A stretch of DNA of 64,000 nucleotides from Methanosphaera sp. ISO3-F5 (GTDB lineage Archaea; Methanobacteriota; Methanobacteria; Methanobacteriales; Methanobacteriaceae). Each line of letters begins with the position of its first letter. Position 1 is the first letter of the stretch. Positions 57,640 to 64,000 of this stretch are shown in pieces. The notes beneath the pieces were generated by a model. The model saw only the letters and a program-made list of their open reading frames with translations. It was not told the DNA's origin and did no database searches. Both the position numbers and the translations under genes were made by a program. The stretch lies in NCBI RefSeq assembly GCF_034480035.2, contig NZ_CP118753.2:1-64000 (forward strand), read 5' to 3'.

Positions 57640-58575
57640 ATGAATTCAGGACAATTTATTATAGATAACAATGAATACATTGGAGACTTTGATTTGGACA
57701 TAACTATTAATTCCGGTCAAACAAGTCAACCTCCATGGACATTAGAGGATAATAAATACTATGAAATATTGGAGGTATATGACTCAAATGTTCTGGTAGG
57801 TGTTAGTCAGGATGGACTGAACAAAGATTTAATAGTTGATTATTATTCAGAGGATGATGTGGATATTGAAGATATAAGAAAAATAATATTCTACCTATTT
57901 GATTTAGACTATAATATAGGAGAAGTGTATGATTTTCTTAACGATAACAGGGAATTATCGGATGTTTATGAATTTAATAAGGGATTAAGATTATATAAAG
58001 CACAATATCCATATGAATGTATCATTTCCTCCATATGTTCTGCGAACAATTCTATAAAACGTTGGACTAAATCAATTAATGATATTAAAAAGGAATATGG
58101 TACAAAATTAAATTTCAATAATAAAGAGTATTACGTATTCCCCGAAGAATCAGTGTTTGTGAACATTCCAGATACTGATGATGGACTGAAGAAGTTTGGA
58201 GTAGGATACAGATCAAAATATATGATTAATTCAACCAAGATGATTCTGGATAATCCTGATTTTCATGATATTATCAACAAATCATCATATAATGAAGCAT
58301 TTGAAAAAATTTTAGAACTAGAAGGTGTAGGACCAAAAGTAGCAGACTGTATATTACTCTACGGTTATAATAAACATGAAGCATACCCCGTAGATGTATG
58401 GATTAACAGGATTACTTCTCATATTTATTTCCCTGACCAAAAACCATCAAATCAGAAGATAATGAGTTTTGCACAGGAAAAATTCGGAGAATATGCGGGT
58501 TATGTTCAGTTATACCTCTTTAATTATGCAAGATTAAGTGGGTTAACAGAAAAACTTAAAGCTAAAAAATCTTAA
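57640..58575 (+). CDS. OGG1-like 8-oxoguanine DNA glycosylase
   Basis: This HhH-GPD DNA-repair glycosylase/AP lyase has 311 residues from ATG 57640. The helix-hairpin-helix is LELEGVGPKVADCILLYGY, with the catalytic Lys in GPKVADC and the catalytic Asp in AYPVDVWINR. The N-terminal ~110 residues match the OGG1-type N-domain more than the short archaeal AGOG enzymes. It follows the Ntn-hydrolase gene by 30 bases. A purine-rich GGGAGGGGAG tract lies ~20 bases past its stop. Confidence 0.88.
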   Translation: MNSGQFIIDNNEYIGDFDLDITINSGQTSQPPWTLEDNKYYEILEVYDSNVLVGVSQDGLNKDLIVDYYSEDDVDIEDIRKIIFYLFDLDYNIGEVYDFLNDNRELSDVYEFNKGLRLYKAQYPYECIISSICSANNSIKRWTKSINDIKKEYGTKLNFNNKEYYVFPEESVFVNIPDTDDGLKKFGVGYRSKYMINSTKMILDNPDFHDIINKSSYNEAFEKILELEGVGPKVADCILLYGYNKHEAYPVDVWINRITSHIYFPDQKPSNQKIMSFAQEKFGEYAGYVQLYLFNYARLSGLTEKLKAKKS

Positions 58576-58669
58576 AATCAATAAGGAAATGTATTGGGAG
58601 GGGAGAATGAATATTTCATAAATTCTAATTAATTATTTGTTTTTCATTATTATTATATGTTTAATATTT

Positions 58670-59101
58670 TTAGTCATCAATTATGACTACTTCATTCATA
58701 ACATCGCCTTGCCTAATTTCATAGACAACATCCATACCATCAATTACTTGACCAAATACAGTGTGTACTCCGTCAAGGTGTGGTTGTGGAGAGTGTGTTA
58801 TGAAGAATTGACTTCCACCAGTATCTTTACCAGCATGTGCCATTGACAAAGCACCGGTTCCATGTTTATGTGGGTTTCCTTTAGTTTCACATTTAATTGT
58901 GTAACCTGGTCCACCAGTACCGTCACCTCTAGGACATCCACCTTGTATTACAAAGTCTGGTATTACTCTGTGGAATGTTAGACCATTATAAAATCCGTCG
59001 TTTGCTAATTTTTCAAAGTTTTCTACTGTTCCAGGTGCTTCATTAGGGAATAATTCTAATGTAATATCACCTTTGTCTGTTTTTATAACAGCTTTTTTCA
59101 T
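58670..59101 (-). CDS. Cyclophilin-type peptidyl-prolyl isomerase
   Basis: It speeds cis-trans isomerisation of proline bonds in folding proteins. Short cyclophilin of 143 residues with [13 protein letters not shown], the [12 protein letters not shown] segment, [16 protein letters not shown] and [17 protein letters not shown] 59101 is chosen because AGGTG lies 7 bases upstream; a GTG at 59110 overlaps that site. No signal peptide, so it is cytoplasmic. It is divergent from argD. Confidence 0.96.
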   Translation of the reverse strand: MKKAVIKTDKGDITLELFPNEAPGTVENFEKLANDGFYNGLTFHRVIPDFVIQGGCPRGDGTGGPGYTIKCETKGNPHKHGTGALSMAHAGKDTGGSQFFITHSPQPHLDGVHTVFGQVIDGMDVVYEIRQGDVMNEVVIIDD

Positions 59102-59302
59102 ATATTTCACCTATTACCATATATGTAATTTAAAATAATTATAGTTATTATTATGATATCCATTTTCATCTTCAAATTCATGCCCCCAGTTTTTTTCCAT
59201 ATTTTCATGATTACTATGATTAGTTAATCTTAAAACATAGTTTAGATAGATATATACATAATATTACTTCATATTAAAAAAAAAATTAAAGGAGGAAAAA
59301 TA

Positions 59303-60469
59303 TTGAATACAGATGAAGTAAAAGAAACTTTAGACACATATGTAATGCATACATATGGCAGATATGACTTAGTAATAGACCACGCTCATGGAAGCATAGT
59401 CTATGATAAAGAAGGAAAAGAATACATTGATTGTGTAGCAGGAATAGCAGTAAACAATATAGGTCACACTCACAAAAAAATGACCGAAAACTTATCCAAA
59501 CAATTAGATAAGCTAATACATGTTTCAAACCTTTACTACACAGAAGAACAAGCAACATTAGCTAAACGATTGGTGGAAGTATCACCCCACGACAAAGTAT
59601 TCTTTGCAAACAGTGGTGCAGGAGCTAACGAAGGAGCTATAAAACTTGCAAGAAAATACACAGGAAAAGGTGAAATCATAGCTACAAACAATTCCTTCCA
59701 CGGCAGAACACTTGCCACTATCACAGCTACAGGCCAACCAAAATACCAGAAAGGATTTGAACCATTACCAGCCGGCTTCAAACATGTTGACTATAATGAC
59801 ATAGAACAAATGAAAGAAGCTATCAGTGATGATACAGCAGCAATTCTAGTAGAACCTATCCAGGGTGAAAGTGGTGTAAGAGTACCTGATGAGGATTACT
59901 TACCAAATTTAAGAAAGTTATGTGATGAAAATGGCATACTTTTAATATTTGATGAAGTACAGACAGGTTATGGACGAACAGGTAAAATGTTTGCATCAGA
60001 ATTAACAGGTACTGTACCGGATATTACAACCTGTGCCAAAGCTATAGCTGGAGGACTTCCAATGGGAGCAGTTCTAGCAAATAAAGAAATAGCTGATGCT
60101 TTTGAACCTGGAAGTCACGCAACAACATTTGGTGGTACAGCTTTAGTTTGCTGTGCAGCAAATACTGTTCTAGACATCTATGAAGAGGAAAACTTAGTTA
60201 AAAAATCCCATGATAATGGTTTATACTTCATGGAAAAATTAGAGTCATTAAAAGATAAACACGATTGTATTGTTGATGTAAGAGGCCATGGTTTGATGGT
60301 GGGTGTAGAACTTAACTATCAATGTGGTGATTTAGTTTCTAAAGCTCAAGAAAATGGTGTTCTAATCAATGTTGCAAATGGTAGTGTTATTCGTTTCGTA
60401 CCTCCTCTCATAATTACAAGGGATGAATTAGATAAGGTAGTCAATGTTATTGATGAAATTCTACCTTAA
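59303..60469 (+). CDS. argD: Acetylornithine aminotransferase
   Basis: This class III PLP aminotransferase converts N-acetylglutamate semialdehyde to N-acetylornithine and may also serve lysine-type pathways. It has 388 residues from a TTG start with AAAGGAGG upstream. Features are FFANSGAGANEGAIKLARKY, FHGRTLATI, IFDEVQTGYGRTG and the PLP Lys in TTCAKAIAGGLPMGA. Copy B of the TnpB element begins 88 bases past its stop. Confidence 0.95.
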   Translation: MNTDEVKETLDTYVMHTYGRYDLVIDHAHGSIVYDKEGKEYIDCVAGIAVNNIGHTHKKMTENLSKQLDKLIHVSNLYYTEEQATLAKRLVEVSPHDKVFFANSGAGANEGAIKLARKYTGKGEIIATNNSFHGRTLATITATGQPKYQKGFEPLPAGFKHVDYNDIEQMKEAISDDTAAILVEPIQGESGVRVPDEDYLPNLRKLCDENGILLIFDEVQTGYGRTGKMFASELTGTVPDITTCAKAIAGGLPMGAVLANKEIADAFEPGSHATTFGGTALVCCAANTVLDIYEEENLVKKSHDNGLYFMEKLESLKDKHDCIVDVRGHGLMVGVELNYQCGDLVSKAQENGVLINVANGSVIRFVPPLIITRDELDKVVNVIDEILP

Positions 60470-60626
60470 TTCATCTATTTTTTCTATTTTTTTTTTAATT
60501 GTTTGTTTTATAGTTTTTAGTAAATCAAAGATTATGTCAAAAGGGAATATATTTTTTGGCTCTGTAGAAAACCTTGCATTGAGAGAAATATGAGTAATAA
60601 CCCAAATATAGTTTTTTTACAGAGGG

Positions 60627-60800
60627 AAATATTTTATTTCAATATTTTCCTTTCTTCATCATAATACAATTCTCACTCATATTGAGTAATTGTATTTTTC
60701 ATTTGATTCCTGCCTAATTGCCGCTAATGCTAAGCATAGTAAGTGGTACAGGCGATCTCCGGGAAACCCTCGGTTCACATATAAAATACTTTGTTTATAT
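60627..60800 (-). ncRNA. Candidate omega-RNA, copy B
   Basis: This is the reverse of the copy A region at 52171-52347 with only a few differences, including the GAGGGTTTCCCG and ATGCTTAGCAT stems. It is better conserved than the adjoining tnpB frames. The extent is inferred. Confidence 0.45.
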
Positions 60801-60809
60801 AATTATATT

Positions 60810-61919
60810 TTTTTAATCCTTCTCGTTGTATGTTTTTGGCTGTGTTTATGTCTCTGTCATGTATGTTTCCACATTGTGGACATGTCCATATTCTGTTGTT
60901 GAGTTTTAACTTGTTATTGTAGTATTGGTAGTTGTTGCATGTTTTACTGGAGGGGTACCATTGGGTGATGTGTATTAGTGTTCGTTCGTGTTCATATGCT
61001 CTTTTTGTTCTATTATTTTTTGTGAACATGTGCCATGATTTTTCTTGTATGCTCTTAGATAGTTTGCTGTTTTTTTAGCATGCCTTTGATGTTTAGTGTT
61101 TCCATGCAGATTACTTGGTATTTTTCTGTTAATTGTTGTGCTATCTTATAGAAGTGATAGTCTAGTATGTTATGTATTTTTTTCATAGGTTTGTGCTATT
61201 TTCTTTTTGATTTTATTGTAGTTTTTGCTGCTAAATTCTTTTTTGGAATAGTTTTCTTTGTAATCTTCGTATTCTATTATTTAGCTGTGCGATTTTGTTT
61301 TGTTGTGGGAAAGGTATTATTTTGCCCGTGTTTATTGTGACAAAACGTGATACTCCCAAATCTATACCACAACTACGATTATTACTCTTAAAAATATGTC
61401 TTGTAACATTTTTACATAAAATAGAAATAAAATATTTGCCTGATGCTTTTCTTTTAACAGTTACAGATTGTATTTGGCCAGTTATCTTTTGATGGGTACG
61501 AAATCGGATCCAACCTACCTTAGGAAGACGAATAAATTTGTCCTTAATTCTATATATTGTTATTGTATATTATTGGTTTTATAAGATTGTACTGGATTAT
61601 ATTTATTTTTATGGCATGGATACTTGCTGATTTGGTTAAAGAATCTGTTAAATGCATTTTCTAAATTTTTCAATGATTCAATTAAACCTGTGGAATCAAC
61701 TCGTTTTAACCAAGTTTTAGACTTTTTTAGCTCAGTTAACATAGCCGAACAATCATAAAAAGACAAATACTCTCCCTTTTCAGTATATGCTTTCTTTTTG
61801 GCATCCAGAAAAGTATTAAAAACAAACCGACAACAACCAAACTGATTGGTGAAAAAATTCTCCTGAACCTCATCAGGATAAATACGAACAACAAAACTCT
61901 TATACATAACAACTTTCAA
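60810..61919 (-). pseudogene. TnpB-like nuclease gene, frameshifted (copy B)
   Basis: It starts at TTG 61919 with MKVVMYKSFVVRIYPDEVQ and reads further than copy A before the first break (to YNPVQSYKTNNIQ). Copies A and B share the frame break near this point, so the ancestor that spread was already broken there. Later pieces show GIDLGVSRF, CNNYQYY (a zinc-ribbon Cys changed to Tyr), CPQC and DRDINTAKNI. Confidence 0.85.
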
Positions 61920-62065
61920 AAAAATACACCAAATAATAAAATATTAAATATAAATAATAAATTATTACTTATTGTATAGTTAATAATTATTTTGATAATA
62001 GTATTTAAATATTTTGATAAAAAGTATTACTTTTCACACTTTATTCATATGATTTCTACAGGGCC

Positions 62066-63313
62066 GATAAAACAAAAAATATAAAAATATTTTTGAGAGA
62101 TGTTAAAGGAAATCTTTTGAATAAAACAGGTAAAATTGTTTTTAATTTACATTATCCTGATGGTAATCATGTATTCGCAGTAAAAAAAGTAGGGACTTAC
62201 AATATTAAAAACGGTAAATGTAATTTTAAATTTAAAATGACAAATGAAGAATATGTTAAATGTGATTTAAGTGTTTATCCTATTTCAGTTCTTTTTGAAT
62301 TTATTTATTATAATAAAGAAAATAAAAAAGAATGTTCCTTTTTTAAAGATGTTTATATGATGACTTATGATGATATTTTACCTTCTTGGACGTTATTTCC
62401 TTATTATGGTATAGGTAAAGTTTCTACTAGTATCTCAGGTAATAGTATTGTTGCTTATAAGGGTAAGGTTGTGAGTTTTAAAGGTTCAGTTGTTGATGAA
62501 TGGTATACTCCTGTTAAAGAGGGTCGTGTAATCATTAAACTTGATGGGATGCCAATTAAATCTGATATATATTTGAAAAGTTCTAATCATTTCATATATA
62601 ATTATACAATACCTGATAATGTATCAAAAAAGAAATATAGAATAAGTTACATTTTTATGGGATCAAAAGATTATAAAAAGTCTGAGATTAATAAAACATT
62701 AATTATTACAAAAATTCCCACTAAAATTATAACAAAAGATTTAATTGGTTATGCTGGACAGAAAATTAATTTTCATGGAAAATTGTTTGATTCTAATAAT
62801 AAACCTATAAAAACTGGTAGTATTGTTATAAAATTAAATGGAAAAACCGTAACGTCTAATATTACGTTAAGAAATTCCAATAAATTTAATTATAAATATA
62901 CAATTCCGGGTTATCAAGCAAAAAATTATACTATAACCTTTGTGTATAAAGGAGATAAAGAGCATAAGTGATGTCAAATAAACAAAACATTACAAATTAA
63001 ACCACAAGAATCAATTATTACTTCTAAGAATATGCGAGGATATAAAAATCAAAAAATAAAAATAAAAGTGAATATTAAAGGAGCAAAAACAAATATTGAA
63101 GCAGTGAAAGGTAAAGTTGAACTTAAAATAAATGGGATGGGTAAAATTAGAAATACGGCCTATGTGTCAAATGTATCTGGTGGTAGTGTTGTATTTAACT
63201 TCAGGATACCTTATAATTTTAAAGTTGGAATGTATTCTGTAGTGGTAACTTATTCTGGTGGAAGGTATCTTTTACCTAATAAAGTTCAGACTAGTTTCTT
63301 AAAAGTTTTGTAA
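62066..63313 (+). pseudogene. Adhesin-like Ig-repeat protein, 5' truncated and with an internal stop
   Basis: The open frame enters directly from the edge of TnpB element copy B (ADKTKNIKIFLRDVKG...), so the start and signal peptide are lost. It contains Ig-like repeats of ~100 residues, each ending in patterns like YRISYIFMGSKDYKKSEINKT and YTITFVYKGDKEHK. An in-frame TGA at 62969-62971 follows KEHK. The same frame then continues QINKTLQIKPQESI to the stop at 63311-63313. Methanogen adhesin-like proteins are cell-surface proteins. The missing 5' part is not on the other side of the IS. Confidence 0.8.
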
Positions 63314-63490
63314 TGTGATGTAAAAATTTGGGGGGTAGTTTATTTAACTACTTTTTTTCCCTATTTTCGTTTACTATGTTCTTATTTTATTATATATATT
63401 TTTTATATTGTGTAATTCTTAGTTTTACTGAATATTTGATTTTGTATTTTGTTTTACTTATTTTTAATCACAATAAAAATTTTTAGGTTT

Positions 63491-63509
63491 ACCAAAACCT
63501 TTATATACT
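63491..63509 (+). promoter_or_regulatory. Strong orphan promoter, same as before tRNA-Val
   Basis: ACCAAAACCTTTATATACT is identical over 19 bases to the tRNA-Val promoter at 17270. The expected transcript start is about 63528-63531, at the foot of a hairpin. No + strand gene follows. Confidence 0.6.
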
Positions 63510-63529
63510 TTTAAGTACAACATTTAATT

Positions 63530-63565
63530 GACTAAGAAATTTAGGTTATCCTAAAAATTTAGTCA
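63530..63565 (+). ncRNA. Hairpin at the predicted start of an orphan transcript
   Basis: TGACTAA and TTTAGG pair with CCTAAA and TTTAGTCA around a TTAT loop, with a bulge. It begins about 25 bases past the TATA box. The following ~280 bases are A-rich and almost free of G on the + strand, with no credible ORF. It may be a small RNA or the leader of a lost gene. Confidence 0.4.
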
Positions 63566-63851
63566 ACCGAGTTAAATTAAAAAGACTATAAAAACATTCA
63601 ATTAAAAGTAAAAAACTATTACTCCTACAAAAAAAATACAATAGTTTAATTAAATCACCTATTATAAAAAAAACTTTTAAAAAAAAGTCTAATAACTCAC
63701 CACTCCTTATTAAAAAAACATAATATAACTTGTACAAAAAAAAGAAATAAAAAAACTCCAAAATGCTCAAAAAACATCCTAAGAGCAAAAAATATTTATT
63801 TCTTAAATTTTTTATTCTATTTTTCAAAAAACAACTAAAAAAAAGATATAA

Positions 63852-64000
63852 TTAGGAAGTAATAGCTTCCCTAAAGAATTTTGGAATTAATCGTCTATAC
63901 ATTTTATTACGCAGCAAAGTCTGAATATTCTTATCCAAAATATAAGTATCACAATGATCATTCTCTGCACGCATACCACGACCATAAGCCTGCATCAAAG
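63852..64000 (-). CDS. C-terminal end of a DinG/XPD-like helicase (partial)
   Basis: Only the last 48 residues are in the window. [20 protein letters not shown] contains the SF2 motif VI pattern QxxGRxxR as in XPD/DinG-type helicases, followed by [11 protein letters not shown]. The stop is at 63852-63854. The remaining gene lies beyond 64000. The orphan promoter upstream would give a transcript antisense to this end if it reads through. Confidence 0.75.
   Translation of the reverse strand, partial: LMQAYGRGMRAENDHCDTYILDKNIQTLLRNKMYRRLIPKFFREAITS

Larger units (their letters stand above)
60558..62065 (-). mobile_element. TnpB-pseudogene element, copy B
   Basis: It begins at 60558 with GGCTCTGTAGAAA and ends at 62065 with TTTCTACAGGGCC, one mismatch from a perfect inverted repeat. 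Its sequence is nearly identical to copy A in reverse. Its flanks (TATTTTTT and GATAAAAC) do not match, so the target duplication was lost, probably by a deletion at one edge that removed the adhesin 5' part. Copies A and B face opposite ways around 8.1 kb and could invert that segment by recombination. Confidence 0.85.

Noticed and set aside
60558-62065. An 8-bp target duplication around TnpB element copy B
   Set aside because: The flanks TATTTTTT and GATAAAAC do not match.
62969-62971. TGA in the adhesin frame as a selenocysteine codon
   Set aside because: There is no sign of a selenoprotein context in a truncated adhesin gene; simple decay explains it.
63546-63827. A 93-residue minus-strand ORF rich in F, L and K
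   Set aside because: It is the reverse of an A-rich, G-poor stretch, has no ribosome-binding site and its composition is explained by base bias.

Overview
The window is AT-rich archaeal chromosome. An Orc1/Cdc6 initiator, Hef helicase-nuclease, fused Kae1-Bud32, S15p, RecJ-like DHH exonuclease, aconitase-X-type phosphomevalonate dehydratase subunit and methanogenesis marker 12 point to a methanogen. The very low GC, adhesin-like Ig-repeat fragments and peptide/nickel ABC operons fit Methanobacteriales, most like Methanosphaera or a close relative (inference, no database search run).

Layout: 1-8.9 kb is a housekeeping block (cdc6 on +; hef-trmI-pyrB and rdgB-rps15-recJ-phosphomevalonate dehydratase on -). 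8.97-12.46 kb is a nested insertion: an IS4-type element sits inside the transposase gene of another IS, and both sets of target duplications are still readable. 12.5-21.9 kb carries cobT-like, kae1-bud32, uppP, ilvE, tRNA-Val, an Mrr-like membrane protein, surE, marker 12 and ilvC. 22-31 kb holds a phosphoesterase, an acetyltransferase, a second IS4-type element, a holin/alkaline-phosphatase fusion, a dead TnpB gene and an AAA ATPase with operator-like tandem repeats. 31-39 kb has a 69-bp MITE, an acyltransferase, an esterase, and two ilvBN operons that flank an ATPase/STAS-like gene pair. 39-50.7 kb has two complete paralogous five-gene peptide/nickel ABC operons and a small gene, all preceded by the same widely spaced inverted repeat.

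50.9-62.1 kb is bounded by two inverted, nearly identical TnpB-pseudogene elements. One has terminal inverted repeats and an 8-bp target duplication. Between them lie purD, argF, hisF, a proteasome-like Ntn hydrolase, an OGG1-like glycosylase, cyclophilin and argD. The right edge has a truncated adhesin gene, a strong orphan promoter with a hairpin, and the end of a DinG/XPD-like helicase gene.

Branched-chain amino acid synthesis (ilvE, ilvC, two ilvBN), arginine synthesis (argF, argD) and metal or peptide uptake are the main metabolic themes. The least explained items are the GTATTAC-N25-GTAATAC regulon with its 68-residue protein, the TnpB elements that behave like DDE-mobilised cassettes, the proteasome-like protein and the ATPase/STAS-like pair.
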